Source of the DNA: Streptomyces sp. MJM8645
Lineage (GTDB): Bacteria > Actinomycetota > Actinomycetes > Streptomycetales > Streptomycetaceae
NCBI RefSeq assembly: GCF_001625365.1
Contig: NZ_LJJF01000001.1
Span: 2,798,501 to 2,862,500 of the forward strand
Direction: 5' to 3'
DNA length: 64,000 nt
Position numbers and translations under genes: made by a program. Numbering within the stretch: the stretch's first letter is position 1; each line of letters begins with the position of its first letter. Under the pieces are notes generated by a model that was not told the DNA's origin, searched no databases, and worked only from the letters and a program-made list of their open reading frames with translations. This document shows, in pieces, positions 1-9,835 of this stretch.

Positions 1-1404
1 GCCCGGAGAGCCGCCCTGGGGGTCAGCGAACTCGTCCAGGCCGCGCTGCCGCTGATCGCCGACTGGCTCCCCACCCAGCGGTGGTACGCCGGAAAGGGAC
101 GGCCCATCACCGGCCTCACCCCGATGGTCGGAACCCCGCTCCAGGTCGGCGACCCCGCCCTGCTGCACCTGCTGCTGCGGGTCGAGCACGCCACCACGGT
201 CGGCGCCCCGCACGGCGACATCTACCAACTCCTGCTCGGCATCCGCTCGGACGGGCACGCGGACATCGAGCCCAGCGCCGTGCTCGGCCGGCTCAGCCAG
301 GGCCCGTACGACGGCGCGGCGCTCTACGACGCCGTCCACGACCCCGAACTCACCGGGCGGCTGCTGGAACACCTCGCCACCGGCGACCGGTTCGGCTCGC
401 TGTCCTTCCGTCGCACCCCCGGCTCCGGGCTCCCCGCCAACCTCCCCGGCCGCGCCTCCACCGCCGAGCAGTCCAACAGCTCGGTCATCTACGGCACCTC
501 GTACATCCTCAAGCTGTTCCGCCGCATCCACCCCGGCACCAACCCCGACCTCGAACTCTCCCTTGCCCTCTCCCGGGCCGGCTCCACCCGGATCCCCCGG
601 GTCGCCGCCTGGTTCGAGAGCCGGCTGGAACGCGCCGAACCCGCCACCCTCGGGCTGCTCCAGCGCTACCTGCCGGACGCCGAGGACGGCTGGGAGCTCG
701 CCCTCGACCAGGTCGGCCGACTCAAGGGCGACCCCTCCCCCGGCAACTTCGCCATCGAGGCCCACCGGCTCGGCCGGGCCACCGCCGAAGTCCACCGGGT
801 CCTGGCCCGCTCGATGCCGGTCGCCCGGCTCGACCGCGCCCAGACCAGCCGGCTCGCCACCACCATGGCCGACCGGCTGGACAGCGCCGTCGCCGCCGTC
901 CCCGGCCTGCTGCGCTACCGGGCCGCACTGCGCACCGCCTTCCAGCAACTCGCCGACGCCCACCCCGACGGCCTGCCCGTCCAGCGCATCCACGGCGACC
1001 TGCACCTCGGACAGGCCATGCGCACCCCGCACGGCTGGGTGCTGCTGGACTTCGAGGGCGAACCCGCCAAATCCGTCAACGAACGCCGCGAACCGCAGCC
1101 CGCGCTGCGCGACGTCGCCGCGATGCTCCGCTCCTTCGACTACGCGGCCGCCCACCTGCTGGCCGGCGGCCCGGTCGACCCGGAACTCGCCCACCTCGCC
1201 GCCGCCTGGGCCCAGCGCAACCGCACCGCCTTCTGCGCCGGCTACACCGCCGGCGGCGGCGCCGACCCGGCGGCCTCACCGGAGCTGATGCGGGCCCTGG
1301 AGATCGACAAGGCGGTGTACGAGGTCGTGTACGAGGCCCGGCACCGGCCGAGCTGGCTGCCGATCCCGCTCGCCGCGATCAACCGGCTCGCCCTCACCGT
1401 CTGA
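1..1404 (+). CDS. mak: Maltokinase (Pep2/Mak), 5' end cut by window
   Basis: Phosphorylates maltose with ATP to maltose-1-phosphate, the substrate of GlgE in cytoplasmic alpha-glucan synthesis. The frame is open to base 1 and already reads the family's N-terminal motif [13 protein letters not shown] before the first in-frame ATG at 124, so the gene starts upstream of the window and 124 is not the true start. The C-terminal half carries the aminoglycoside-phosphotransferase-like catalytic motif IHGDLHLGQ and the metal-binding LLDFEGEP. It is followed 112 bp later by glgB on the same strand, the usual treS-mak-glgB order. Identification is firm; the N-terminus is not visible. Confidence 0.93.
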   Translation, partial: ARRAALGVSELVQAALPLIADWLPTQRWYAGKGRPITGLTPMVGTPLQVGDPALLHLLLRVEHATTVGAPHGDIYQLLLGIRSDGHADIEPSAVLGRLSQGPYDGAALYDAVHDPELTGRLLEHLATGDRFGSLSFRRTPGSGLPANLPGRASTAEQSNSSVIYGTSYILKLFRRIHPGTNPDLELSLALSRAGSTRIPRVAAWFESRLERAEPATLGLLQRYLPDAEDGWELALDQVGRLKGDPSPGNFAIEAHRLGRATAEVHRVLARSMPVARLDRAQTSRLATTMADRLDSAVAAVPGLLRYRAALRTAFQQLADAHPDGLPVQRIHGDLHLGQAMRTPHGWVLLDFEGEPAKSVNERREPQPALRDVAAMLRSFDYAAAHLLAGGPVDPELAHLAAAWAQRNRTAFCAGYTAGGGADPAASPELMRALEIDKAVYEVVYEARHRPSWLPIPLAAINRLALTV

Positions 1405-1516
1405 CCGCCCCGGCCCCGCCCGCACCCCCTGCCCTGCCCGCATCCCCTGCCCCACCCGCACCCCCGGTTCCGCCGCCCTGGAGTTAGCCCACCCCCCGTC
1501 GCAGGAGGACCCAGCC

Positions 1517-3883
1517 GTGACGCCGCTCGACCCGCCCGGCCGCACCACCCGCCCCGTCCCGGCCACCTTCCTGGCCGGCCCGGACTCGCCCCGGCCCGAG
1601 CCCGTCCCGGCCGAGGAGTCCGCGCCGGCCGGCGAGCCCGTGCCGGCCGCGGAGTCCGCACCGGTCACGGCTCCGCCCACGGCCTCGCTGCGCCTGCCCG
1701 AGGCGCCGCTGCCGCCGTCCGAGGTGGACCGGCTGGTCGGCGGGCAGCACCACGACCCGCACGCCCTGCTCGGCGCGCACCCGGTGCACGGCGGCACCGC
1801 GATCCGGGTGCTGCGCCCGTTCGCCGAGCGGGTGGTCGTCGAGACCACCCAGGGCCCGGCCGAACTCACCCATCAGCAGGGCGGGTTGTTCACCGGGCTG
1901 GTGGCCGGCGCCGACACCGTGGACTACCGGCTGCTGGTGACCTACCCCGGCGGCGAGCCGCTGGCCCAGCACGACGGCTACCGCACACCGCCCACCCTCG
2001 GCGAACTCGACCTGCACCTGATCTCCGAAGGCCGGCACGAGCAGCTGTGGCGGGCCCTCGGCTCGCACGTGCGCACCGTCGACGGCGTCGCCGGCACCGC
2101 CTTCGCGGTCTGGGCGCCGAACGCCGTCGGCGTCCGGCTGATCGGCGACTTCAACCACTGGGACGGCACCGGGCACCCGATGCGCTCGCTCGGCTCGTCC
2201 GGCATCTGGGAGCTCTTCGTCCCGGGCCTCGCCGAGGGCGCCGCGTACAAGTACGAGATCCACACCCGGCAGGGCTGGGTGCTCGACAAGGCCGACCCGC
2301 TCGCCCGGGCCGCCCAGTGCCCGCCCGCCACCGCCTCGGTGGTCACCTCCTCCGACCACCGCTGGCAGGACGGCGAGTGGATGGCCCGCCGGGCCCGCGC
2401 CGCGCACCACCGGGCGCCGATGTCCGTCTACGAGCTGCACCTGGCCTCCTGGCGGCCCGACCTCACCAGCTACCGCGCCATCGCCGAGGAACTGCCGCGC
2501 TACCTCAAGGAGTTGAACTTCACCCACGTGGAGTTCATGCCGGTCATGGAGCACCCCTTCGGCGGCTCCTGGGGCTACCAGGTGTCCGGCTACTACGCCC
2601 CCACCGCCCGGCTCGGCAGCCCCGACGACTTCCGCCACCTGGTCGACACCCTGCACCGGCACGGCATCGGCGTGATCGTCGACTGGGTGCCCGCCCACTT
2701 CCCCAAGGACGCCTTCGCGCTCGCCCGCTTCGACGGCGAGCCGCTGTACGAACCGGCCGACCCGCTGCGCGCCGAGCACCCCGACTGGGGAACCCTGGAG
2801 TTCGACTACGGCCGCACGGAGGTGCGCAACTTCCTCGTCGCCAACGCGGTCTACTGGTGCGAGGAGTTCCACATCGACGGCCTGCGGGTGGACGCCGTCG
2901 CCTCGATGCTCTACCTCGACTACTCCCGCGAGGGCGGCGCCTGGACGCCCAACCAGCACGGCGGCCGGGAGAACCCGGACGCGGCCGCGTTCCTGCAGGA
3001 GATGAACGCCACCGTCTACCGGCGCTGCCCCGGCGTGGTCACCATCGCCGAGGAGTCCACCGCCTGGGACGGCGTCACCCGCCCCACCGACGCCGGCGGC
3101 CTCGGCTTCGGGCTCAAGTGGAACATGGGCTGGATGCACGACTCGCTGGTCTACATGTCCAAGGAGCCGGTGCACCGCAAGTTCCACCACAACGAGATCA
3201 CCTTCTCGATGGTGTACGCCTACTCGGAGAACTACGTCCTGCCGATCTCGCACGACGAGGTGGTGCACGGCAAGCAGGCGCTGGTCTCCAAGATGCCCGG
3301 CGACTGGTGGCAGCAGCGCGCCAACCACCGCGCCTACCTGGGCTTCATGTGGTCCCACCCGGGCAAGCAACTACTCTTCATGGGACAGGAGTTCGCCCAG
3401 GGCGCGGAATGGGACCACGAGCAGGGCCCGCAGTGGTGGGTGCTCGACGAGCAGTGGCCCGCCCACCAGGACCACCACGGCGTCCGCCGGCTGGTCCGCG
3501 ACCTCAACCGGCACTACCTGGACACCCCCGCCCTCTGGGAACGGGACACCACCCCGGACGGCTTCCGCTGGCTCGACGGCGGCGCCGCCGAGGACAACCT
3601 GCTCTCCTTCGTCCGGTACGCGGCCGACGGCTCGCCGCTGGTCGCGGTCTGCAACTTCTCCCCCGTCGTCCGGCACGGCCACCGGGTCGGCCTGCCCGAC
3701 CTGGACGGCCGCGACCAGCTGTGGGAGGAACTGCTCAACACCGACGCCGAGGCCTACGGCGGCGGCGGCATCGGCAACTCCCACCCGGTCAAGGCCGAAC
3801 CGACCCCCTGGCACGACCAGCCCCGCTCCGCCGAACTGGTCCTCCCCCCGCTCGCCACCCTCTGGCTCCGCCCGGCCCGCTGA
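1517..3883 (+). CDS. glgB: 1,4-alpha-glucan branching enzyme GlgB
   Basis: Introduces alpha-1,6 branches into linear maltosyl polymer made by GlgE. The 788-residue protein has a Pro/Ala/Glu-rich N-terminal extension (about residues 1-60), the N-terminal beta-sandwich and CBM48 domains ([20 protein letters not shown]), then the GH13 barrel with [12 protein letters not shown] (nucleophile Asp), [12 protein letters not shown] (acid/base Glu) and [10 protein letters not shown] (transition-state His-Asp). The GTG start at 1517 is chosen because GGAGGA lies about 9 bp upstream. Co-directional with maltokinase. The stop codon lies inside the first unit of an 8-bp tandem repeat. Confidence 0.96.
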   Translation: MTPLDPPGRTTRPVPATFLAGPDSPRPEPVPAEESAPAGEPVPAAESAPVTAPPTASLRLPEAPLPPSEVDRLVGGQHHDPHALLGAHPVHGGTAIRVLRPFAERVVVETTQGPAELTHQQGGLFTGLVAGADTVDYRLLVTYPGGEPLAQHDGYRTPPTLGELDLHLISEGRHEQLWRALGSHVRTVDGVAGTAFAVWAPNAVGVRLIGDFNHWDGTGHPMRSLGSSGIWELFVPGLAEGAAYKYEIHTRQGWVLDKADPLARAAQCPPATASVVTSSDHRWQDGEWMARRARAAHHRAPMSVYELHLASWRPDLTSYRAIAEELPRYLKELNFTHVEFMPVMEHPFGGSWGYQVSGYYAPTARLGSPDDFRHLVDTLHRHGIGVIVDWVPAHFPKDAFALARFDGEPLYEPADPLRAEHPDWGTLEFDYGRTEVRNFLVANAVYWCEEFHIDGLRVDAVASMLYLDYSREGGAWTPNQHGGRENPDAAAFLQEMNATVYRRCPGVVTIAEESTAWDGVTRPTDAGGLGFGLKWNMGWMHDSLVYMSKEPVHRKFHHNEITFSMVYAYSENYVLPISHDEVVHGKQALVSKMPGDWWQQRANHRAYLGFMWSHPGKQLLFMGQEFAQGAEWDHEQGPQWWVLDEQWPAHQDHHGVRRLVRDLNRHYLDTPALWERDTTPDGFRWLDGGAAEDNLLSFVRYAADGSPLVAVCNFSPVVRHGHRVGLPDLDGRDQLWEELLNTDAEAYGGGGIGNSHPVKAEPTPWHDQPRSAELVLPPLATLWLRPAR

Positions 3884-3943
3884 GGGCCTGAGCACCTGAG
3901 TGTCTGAGGGCCTGAGCGTCTAAGGGCCTGAGCAGCTGAGGGC
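3880..3943 (+). repeat. Eight-unit 8-bp tandem repeat CTGAGNNN
   Basis: Eight consecutive octamers read CTGAGGGC, CTGAGCAC, CTGAGTGT, CTGAGGGC, CTGAGCGT, CTAAGGGC, CTGAGCAG, CTGAGGGC. The array begins on the last codon of glgB (its TGA is bases 2-4 of unit 1), and its last unit is the left arm of the following terminator. It looks like slippage expansion of the terminator arm. Confidence 0.85.
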
Positions 3944-3967
3944 CTGCCCGGCCGGGCAGGCCCTCAG
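3936..3967. terminator. Perfect 32-bp palindrome, bidirectional terminator glgB/vapC
   Basis: CTGAGGGCCTGCCCGG is followed at once by its exact reverse complement (3952-3967). It sits between the convergent glgB and PIN-toxin genes and overlaps the toxin stop codon (3964-3966 on the minus strand). No T-run is evident, as is common for actinobacterial terminators. Confidence 0.75.
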
Positions 3968-4368
3968 CTCGGTGCCGACACCGGGAAGCCGAGATCCTCC
4001 GCGGCCCTGCCCAGCTCGCGGTCGTAGGTGATGAACTCGGTCAGCTCCGTGCGGAACGGGTCCGCGCTGGCCAGGTGCAACGCGTCCAGCGAGCCGAGGC
4101 GCGGAGTGCGGTAGGAGAGCGCCCGGGCGAGCACCGCGCTGCTGAGGTCGACCTGGTGGCTGCCCCGGAGCGCCTGGTCCACGTAGTAGGGGACCTGCTG
4201 GTGGGCCAGGCCCGCGCGGAGCAGGGTGCGGGTGATCTCCAGCCGGGCCAGCGCGCTGGTGATCAGCTCGGTCCCGGCGGGCAGCGTCTGCCGCCACGCC
4301 CGCAGTGCGGCCGTCTCCGGCTCCGGCTTGATGAACTTCAGCAGCGCGCAGGAGTCGAGGTAGATCAA
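3964..4368 (-). CDS. vapC: PIN-domain toxin (VapC-like)
   Basis: A 134-residue PIN-fold ribonuclease. The acidic metal-binding residues are visible: D5 in YLDSCALLK, E44 in ARLEITRT, D95 in LGSLDALHLA and D116 in TYDRELGRAA. The start is TTG at 4366-4368, overlapping the antitoxin stop by 4 bp (TTGA), so toxin translation is likely coupled to that of the antitoxin and weaker. Partner is the upstream Phd/YefM-type gene. Cellular RNA target unknown. Confidence 0.88.
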   Translation of the reverse strand: MIYLDSCALLKFIKPEPETAALRAWRQTLPAGTELITSALARLEITRTLLRAGLAHQQVPYYVDQALRGSHQVDLSSAVLARALSYRTPRLGSLDALHLASADPFRTELTEFITYDRELGRAAEDLGFPVSAPS

Positions 4369-4646
4369 CGGTTCCGCTCCCGTTCGCGGTCTTCCACCAG
4401 CAGGTCCGAGAGGCTGCCGATGTCCGGCAGCAGGTCGAGGGCCAGCTCGGGCATGCCCTCCTCGGCCGGCGGGGTGACCTCGCCGGCCGCGATCATGCGT
4501 TCGAGGGTCGTCGCCGGGGGCTCCTCCGGCACCAGTCTCAGCACGGGCCGCCCGCGGTCGGTGACGACGATCGTCGCGCCGGCCCGGACCCGCGCGACCG
4601 CCTTGGACGGGTTCTGGTTGAGCTCACGCAGTCCCATGGTCTCCAT
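4365..4646 (-). CDS. Phd/YefM-family antitoxin
   Basis: About 93 residues. The N-terminal half (MGLRELNQNPSKAVARV, then an ATIVVTDRGRPVLRLVP strand) is the Phd/YefM DNA-binding fold; the acidic C-terminal half (LLPDIGSLSDLLVEDRERERNR) would wrap the toxin. Two ATGs are possible: 4646 (METMGLREL) or 4637 (MGLREL). GGAAGG lies 1 bp before the first and about 10 bp before the second, so 4637 may be the real start. Members of the family repress their own operon with the toxin, and a 25-bp inverted repeat lies just upstream. Confidence 0.85.
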   Translation of the reverse strand: METMGLRELNQNPSKAVARVRAGATIVVTDRGRPVLRLVPEEPPATTLERMIAAGEVTPPAEEGMPELALDLLPDIGSLSDLLVEDRERERNR

Positions 4647-4654
4647 GCCTTCCA

Positions 4655-4679
4655 ATGTAACTACATCATGTAGGTACAT
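4655..4679 (-). promoter_or_regulatory. Antitoxin autoregulatory operator
   Basis: On the minus strand the arms ATGTACCTACAT and ATGTAGTTACAT are separated by one base: 12-bp inverted arms with a single mismatch. The site ends 8 bp before the ATG at 4646, is AT-rich in GC-rich surroundings and contains TGTA/TACA cores like those described for YefM-type operators. It probably overlaps the -10 region. Confidence 0.8.
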
Positions 4680-4784
4680 CAAGGGCGGGCCACGGCGCAA
4701 ACCCCGAGCCCAGGACGTTCAGCCCTTGCCCCCGCCGGGCCGCTCTGCTCGCGGACGCCCGTTCGTGGTGCGAAGGTATGGTCG

Positions 4785-4796
4785 ATATGGCCATAT
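4785..4796. promoter_or_regulatory. 12-bp palindrome upstream of pta
   Basis: ATATGGCCATAT is a perfect palindrome in an AT-rich patch about 30 bp before the pta start. It could be an operator or overlap the -10 of the pta-ackA promoter; no regulator is identified. Confidence 0.45.
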
Positions 4797-4824
4797 TCCG
4801 AGACGACGGGACGGAGACACCCAC

Positions 4825-6978
4825 GTGGCGCGCAGCGTGTACGTGACCGGTATCGACCGGGGGGACGGCCGGCAGGCGGTCGAACTCGGGGTCATGGAAC
4901 TGCTCACCCGCCAGGTGGACCGGGTAGGGGTGTTCCGGCCGCTGGTGCACGCGCACGCGGGAGCACCTGCCGGCCGCCGGGCCGGGGGCGAGCCGGGCTC
5001 GGACCACGTGGTGGAGCTGCTGCGCGGCCGGTACCGGATCGACCTGCCGAGTTCCGAGCTGTACGGGCTCAGCTACGAGGAGGCCGCCGCGCTGCAGGCC
5101 GCCCAGGGGCAGGACGAGCTGGTCTCCACCCTGGTCGACCGCTTCCGCGCGCTGGAGCGGCGCTGCCAGGCGGTGCTGGTGCTCGGCACCGACTTCGCCG
5201 ACACCAACATCCCGGACGAGCTGGCCTTCAACGCCCGGCTGGCCAACGAGTTCGGCGCCGCCGTGCTGCCGGTGGTCGGCGGGCACGCCGAGGACCCGGA
5301 GGCCGTCATCGCCGAGGTCCGCAACGCCCACCGGGCGTTCACCGACCTGGGCTGCGAGACCCTGGCGATGATCGCCAACCGGGTCGCCCCGGGTGCCAAG
5401 CAGCGGATCCAGCGCAAGCTCACCGAGAAGCTGCCGATCCCCGCCTACGTCATCCCGGAGGAGCCGGCGCTGGCCGCGCCGACCGTCGCCCAGCTGGTCG
5501 AGACGACCGGCGCCGAGGTCCTGCTCGGGGACGCCGCCGGCCTGGCCCGGGACGTCCGCGGCTTCGTCTTCGGCGGCGCCATGCTGCCCACCTTCCTGGA
5601 CGCCCTGACCGAGGGCGCCCTGGTCGTCACCCCCGGGGACCGCGCCGACCTGGTGATCGGCTCGCTGGCCGCGCACGCCGCCGGCGCCCCGCCGATCGCC
5701 GGCGTGCTGCTGACGCTCGGCCAGCACCCCGGCCCGAACGTGATGACGCTGGCCGCCCGGCTCGCCCCCGGCACCCCGGTCGCGGTCGTCCCGGAGGGCA
5801 GCTGGCCGACCGCCGCGACCCTCACCCACCTGGAGGGCAAGCTCACCGCGGCCAGTCCGCGGAAGGCCGAGATCGCCCTCGGACTCTTCGAACTGCACGT
5901 CGACACGGCCGAGTTGACCAACCTGATCGAGGTCGGCCGGTCCGAACGCGTCACCCCGATGATGTTCGAGCACGAGCTGCTGGAGCGGGCCCGGGCGAGC
6001 CGACGGCACGTCGTCCTGCCGGAGGGCACCGAGGAGCGGGTGCTGCGCGCGGCCGAGATCCTGCTGCGCCGCAACATCTGCGACCTCACCCTGCTCGGCG
6101 AGGCCGACGCGGTGCGCCGCAAGGCCGCGGGCCTCGGCATCGACCTCCCGCAGGAACAGCCGGGCGGCGACCGCGCCCAGGTCCGGATCGTCGACCCGAC
6201 CACCAGCCCGCTACGCCGCCAGTTCGCCGAGCTGTACGCCCGGCTGCGCGCCCACAAGGGGATGACCGTCGAGCTGGCGCTGGACGTGGTCACCGACGTC
6301 TCGTACTTCGGCACCCTGATGGTCCAGGAGGGCATCGCGGACGGCATGGTCTCCGGCGCGGTGCACTCCACCGCCGCGACCATCCGGCCCGCCTTCGAGG
6401 TGATCAAGACCTCGCCGGGCGCGGCCATCGTGTCGAGCGTCTTCTTCATGTGCCTGGCCGACAAGGTGCTGGTGTACGGCGACTGCGCGGTCAACCCCGA
6501 CCCGGACGCCCAGCAGCTGGCCGACATCGCGATCCAGTCCGCCGCCACCGCCGCCCAGTTCGGGGTGGAGCCGCGGGTCGCGATGCTCTCGTACTCGACC
6601 GGCACCTCCGGCTCCGGCGCGGACGTCGACAAGGTCCGCAAGGCCACCGAGCTGGTCCGCGAGCTGCGGCCGGACATCCTGGTCGAGGGCCCGATCCAGT
6701 ACGACGCGGCGGTGGACGCCCACGTCGCGGCCACCAAGCTGCCGGGCTCCGCGGTGGCGGGCCGGGCGACCGTGCTGATCTTCCCGGACCTCAACACCGG
6801 CAACAACACCTACAAGGCGGTCCAGCGCTCGGCGGGCGCGGTGGCGGTCGGCCCCGTCCTCCAGGGCCTGCGCAAGCCCGTCAACGACCTCTCGCGCGGC
6901 GCGCTGGTCCAGGACATCGTCAACACCGTCGCGATCACCGCCATCCAGGCCCAGGACGACAAGGAGTCGCAGGCATGA
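4825..6978 (+). CDS. pta: Phosphate acetyltransferase
   Basis: Interconverts acetyl-CoA plus phosphate and acetyl phosphate plus CoA. The 717-residue protein is the long actinobacterial/enterobacterial form: an N-terminal CobB/BioD-like domain without a clear P-loop (DRVGVFRPLVHAHAG), a central DRTGG domain, and the C-terminal PTA domain with the SYSTGTSGSGADVDKV phosphate-binding motif. The open frame extends upstream to 4075, but that part is antisense to the toxin/antitoxin genes; GTG at 4825 has GGAG 8 bp upstream and matches the family N-terminus (ARSVYVTGIDRGDG). Overlaps ackA by 4 bp. Confidence 0.95.
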   Translation: MARSVYVTGIDRGDGRQAVELGVMELLTRQVDRVGVFRPLVHAHAGAPAGRRAGGEPGSDHVVELLRGRYRIDLPSSELYGLSYEEAAALQAAQGQDELVSTLVDRFRALERRCQAVLVLGTDFADTNIPDELAFNARLANEFGAAVLPVVGGHAEDPEAVIAEVRNAHRAFTDLGCETLAMIANRVAPGAKQRIQRKLTEKLPIPAYVIPEEPALAAPTVAQLVETTGAEVLLGDAAGLARDVRGFVFGGAMLPTFLDALTEGALVVTPGDRADLVIGSLAAHAAGAPPIAGVLLTLGQHPGPNVMTLAARLAPGTPVAVVPEGSWPTAATLTHLEGKLTAASPRKAEIALGLFELHVDTAELTNLIEVGRSERVTPMMFEHELLERARASRRHVVLPEGTEERVLRAAEILLRRNICDLTLLGEADAVRRKAAGLGIDLPQEQPGGDRAQVRIVDPTTSPLRRQFAELYARLRAHKGMTVELALDVVTDVSYFGTLMVQEGIADGMVSGAVHSTAATIRPAFEVIKTSPGAAIVSSVFFMCLADKVLVYGDCAVNPDPDAQQLADIAIQSAATAAQFGVEPRVAMLSYSTGTSGSGADVDKVRKATELVRELRPDILVEGPIQYDAAVDAHVAATKLPGSAVAGRATVLIFPDLNTGNNTYKAVQRSAGAVAVGPVLQGLRKPVNDLSRGALVQDIVNTVAITAIQAQDDKESQA

Positions 6979-8189
6979 GCGATGGAACGCGCGTTCTCGT
7001 GCTGAACGCCGGCTCCTCGTCGGTGAAGTACCAGCTGATCGACATGCTGGACGGCGCCCGGCTGGCCTCCGGCCTGGTGGAGCGGATCGGCGAGCCCGGC
7101 GGGCGGCTGGTGCACACCCCGCACGCGGGCGGGTCGCGCGAGCTGCCGCAGCTCTTCCCGGACCACTCCGCCGCCCTGAAGGCCGTCGCCGAGGAGCTGG
7201 CCGCCGACGGCCTCGGGCTGGACTCCCCCGAGCTGGCCGCGATCGGCCACCGGGTGGTGCACGGCGGAAAGCGGTTCACCGAGCCGACCGTGGTCACCGA
7301 CGACGTGCTCAAGGAGATCCGCCGGCTGATCCCGGTCGCGCCGCTGCACAACCCGGCCAACATCACCGGCATCGAGGTGGCCCGCGCGCTGCGCCCGGAC
7401 CTCCCCCAGGTGGCCGTCTTCGACACCGCCTTCCACGCCTCGATGCCGGAGTTCTCGGCCCGGTACGCGATCGACAAGGCCGTGGCCGACGAGCACCGGG
7501 TGCGCCGCTACGGCTTCCACGGCACCTCGCACCAGTACGTCTCGCGGGCCACCGCCCGGCTGCTCGGCAAGGACCCGGCCGAGGTGAACGTGATCGTGCT
7601 GCACCTGGGCAACGGCGCCTCCGCCTCGGCGGTCGCCGGCGGTCGCTGCCTGGACACCTCGATGGGCCTGACCCCGCTGGAGGGCCTGGTCATGGGCACC
7701 CGTTCGGGCGACATCGACGCCGGTGTGGTGTTCCACCTGCACCGGGTGGGCGGGCTGTCGATCGACGAGATCGACGACCTGCTCAACCGCCGCAGCGGTC
7801 TGCGCGGCCTGTGCGGCGACAACGACATGCGCGAGATCATGCGCCGGGCCGAGGCCGGGGACGCCGACGCGAAGCTCGCCTTCGACGCGTACATCCACCG
7901 GCTGCGCAAGTACATCGGCGGCTACTACGCCGTGCTCGGCCGGGTGGACGCGATCGCGTTCACCGCGGGCGTCGGGGAGAACGCGGCGCCGGTGCGCGCG
8001 GCGGCCACCGCCGGGCTGGACGAACTGGGCATCGCGGTCGACCCCGAGCTGAACTCGGTGCGCTCCGGCGAGGCCCGGATCATCTCGCCCGCGTACGCCC
8101 GGGTGGCGGTCGCCGTGGTGCCCACCGACGAGGAACTGGAGATCGCCCGACAGGCCTTCGCCCTGGTCCACAGGCGGTCCGGGGACTGA
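6975..8189 (+). CDS. ackA: Acetate kinase
   Basis: Makes acetate and ATP from acetyl phosphate, or the reverse when acetate is assimilated. 404 residues. Signature motifs are present: VLVLNAGSSSVKYQL near the N-terminus, VFDTAFHASMP, VLHLGNGASASAV and EGLVMGTRSGDIDAG. The ATG at 6975 overlaps the pta stop (ATGA), so the two enzymes are translationally coupled; AAGGAG lies 9 bp upstream inside pta. The ORF frame extends upstream inside pta but is not coding there. Confidence 0.97.
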   Translation: MSDGTRVLVLNAGSSSVKYQLIDMLDGARLASGLVERIGEPGGRLVHTPHAGGSRELPQLFPDHSAALKAVAEELAADGLGLDSPELAAIGHRVVHGGKRFTEPTVVTDDVLKEIRRLIPVAPLHNPANITGIEVARALRPDLPQVAVFDTAFHASMPEFSARYAIDKAVADEHRVRRYGFHGTSHQYVSRATARLLGKDPAEVNVIVLHLGNGASASAVAGGRCLDTSMGLTPLEGLVMGTRSGDIDAGVVFHLHRVGGLSIDEIDDLLNRRSGLRGLCGDNDMREIMRRAEAGDADAKLAFDAYIHRLRKYIGGYYAVLGRVDAIAFTAGVGENAAPVRAAATAGLDELGIAVDPELNSVRSGEARIISPAYARVAVAVVPTDEELEIARQAFALVHRRSGD

Positions 8190-8270
8190 CTGGACGCCGT
8201 CTCGCCCCTCGGGATCCTTCGTTGGCGATTCCTCACGATTCGTGCCGAATGCACCTATAACACGAACGGA

Positions 8271-8284
8271 TAGACTGATCCATA
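8271..8284 (+). promoter_or_regulatory. pyk -10 element, leaderless-type promoter
   Basis: TAGACT at 8271-8276 is a good actinobacterial -10 hexamer. Transcription would begin about 7-8 bp later, on or next to the ATG at 8284. There is no Shine-Dalgarno sequence and no good -35 match upstream. Confidence 0.65.
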
Positions 8285-9711
8285 TGCGCCGAGCGAAAAT
8301 TGTCTGCACCCTGGGTCCGGCGACGGACTCCTACGAACAGCTGAAGGCCATCGTCGAGGCGGGCATGAACGTCGCCCGACTGAACATGAGCCACGGCAAC
8401 CACGCGGACCACGAGGAGCGGTACCGCAAGGTCCGCCAGGTCTCGGAGGACACCGGCAAGGCCATCGGCGTCCTGGCCGACCTCCAGGGTCCCAAGATCC
8501 GTCTGGCGACCTTCGCCAACGGCCCGGTGACCGTCGACAACGGCGACGAGTTCACCATCACCACCGAGGACGTCCCCGGTGACCAGCACATCTGCGGCAC
8601 CACCTACAAGGGCCTGCCCGGCGACGTCAAGCCCGGCGACCCGATCCTGATCAACGACGGCGTCATCGCCCTGGAGGTCGTCAGCGTCGACGGCCCGCGG
8701 GTGAAGACCGTGGTGATCGAGGGCGGCGTGCTCTCGAACAACAAGGGCATCAACCTGCCCGGCGCGGCCGTGAACGTGCCCGCCCTGTCCGAGAAGGACA
8801 AGGACGACCTGCGCTTCTCGCTGCGCCTGGGCGTCGACATGGTCGCCCTGTCCTTCGTCCGCAACGCGGACGACGTCAAGGACGTCCACGAGGTCATGGA
8901 CGAGGTCGGCATCCGCGTGCCGGTCATCGCCAAGATCGAGAAGCCGCAGGCCGTCGAGGCCATGGAGGAGATCGTCCTCGCCTTCGACGCCATCATGGTC
9001 GCCCGCGGCGACCTGGCCGTCGAGTACCCGCTGGAGCGGGTGCCGCTGGTCCAGAAGCAGCTGATCACGCTGGCCCGCCGCAACGCCAAGCCCGTCATCG
9101 TCGCCACCCAGATGATGGAGTCGATGATCCACGCCTCGCGCCCCACCCGCGCCGAGGTCTCCGACGTCGCCAACGCCATCCTGGACGGCACCGACGCGGT
9201 CATGCTGTCCGCCGAGTCGAGCGTCGGCAAGTACCCGATCGAGACCGTCCGCACCATGAGCCGGATCGCCGAGAGGGCCGAGGAGGAGCTGCTGTCCCAG
9301 GGCCTCCAGCCGCTCAACCCGGGCCGCAAGCCGCGCACCCAGGGCGGCTCGATCGCCCGCGCCGCGTGCGAGCTGGGCGACTTCCTGAACGGCCAGGCGC
9401 TGGTCGCGTTCACCAAGTCCGGTGACACCGCCCGCCGCCTGTCCCGCTACCGTTCGCCGATCCCGGTGATCGCGTTCACCCCGGACGTCGCCACCCGCAA
9501 CCAGCTCTCGCTGAGCTGGGGCGTCGAGGCGCACGTCACCGAGCAGGTCGGGTCCACCGACGCGATGGTCGCCCAGGTCGACCGCGAGCTGCTCAGCATG
9601 GGCCAGCTCGCCGAGGGCGCGACCGTCATCGTCACCGCCGGCTCGCCCCCCGGCATCCCCGGCAACACCAACATGGTCCAGGTGCACCACCTGGGCACCC
9701 GGGGCGAGTAA
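8284..9711 (+). CDS. pyk: Pyruvate kinase
   Basis: Converts phosphoenolpyruvate and ADP to pyruvate and ATP. 475 residues, normal length for bacterial PykA/PykF-type enzymes. Motifs: KIVCTLGPATDSYEQL, VIAKIEKPQAVEAMEEI (catalytic Lys), IMVARGDLAVEYP and RAEVSDVANAILDGTD. The ATG at 8284 is used because the protein family begins with RRAKIVCTLGP; an in-frame upstream ATG at 8242 has no support. It lies just after ackA on the same strand but has its own promoter. Confidence 0.97.
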   Translation: MRRAKIVCTLGPATDSYEQLKAIVEAGMNVARLNMSHGNHADHEERYRKVRQVSEDTGKAIGVLADLQGPKIRLATFANGPVTVDNGDEFTITTEDVPGDQHICGTTYKGLPGDVKPGDPILINDGVIALEVVSVDGPRVKTVVIEGGVLSNNKGINLPGAAVNVPALSEKDKDDLRFSLRLGVDMVALSFVRNADDVKDVHEVMDEVGIRVPVIAKIEKPQAVEAMEEIVLAFDAIMVARGDLAVEYPLERVPLVQKQLITLARRNAKPVIVATQMMESMIHASRPTRAEVSDVANAILDGTDAVMLSAESSVGKYPIETVRTMSRIAERAEEELLSQGLQPLNPGRKPRTQGGSIARAACELGDFLNGQALVAFTKSGDTARRLSRYRSPIPVIAFTPDVATRNQLSLSWGVEAHVTEQVGSTDAMVAQVDRELLSMGQLAEGATVIVTAGSPPGIPGNTNMVQVHHLGTRGE

Positions 9712-9727
9712 CACCCCGTGGCACCGA

Positions 9728-9770
9728 CGCCCGTGGGGCGGTCCTCCGGTGGAGGGCCGCCCCACGGGCG
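9728..9770 (+). terminator. pyk terminator
   Basis: A 14-bp perfect stem (CGCCCGTGGGGCGG at 9728-9741 with its complement at 9757-9770) and a 15-base loop lie 17 bp after the pyk stop, followed by TTCT. Confidence 0.85.
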
Positions 9771-9835
9771 TTCTCACGACGTCGCCGCCGCCGTGGCGCG
9801 GCTGCCGGTCGCCTACTCGTCGCCGTACGGCGCGT

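Noticed and set aside
1484..3370. 628-codon open frame antisense to glgB
   Set aside because: Val/Gly/Asp-rich translation typical of the complementary strand of high-GC genes.
4075..4824. Extra 250 N-terminal codons for pta
   Set aside because: Antisense to the toxin/antitoxin pair and rich in Arg/Ser; Shine-Dalgarno and family alignment place the start at 4825.
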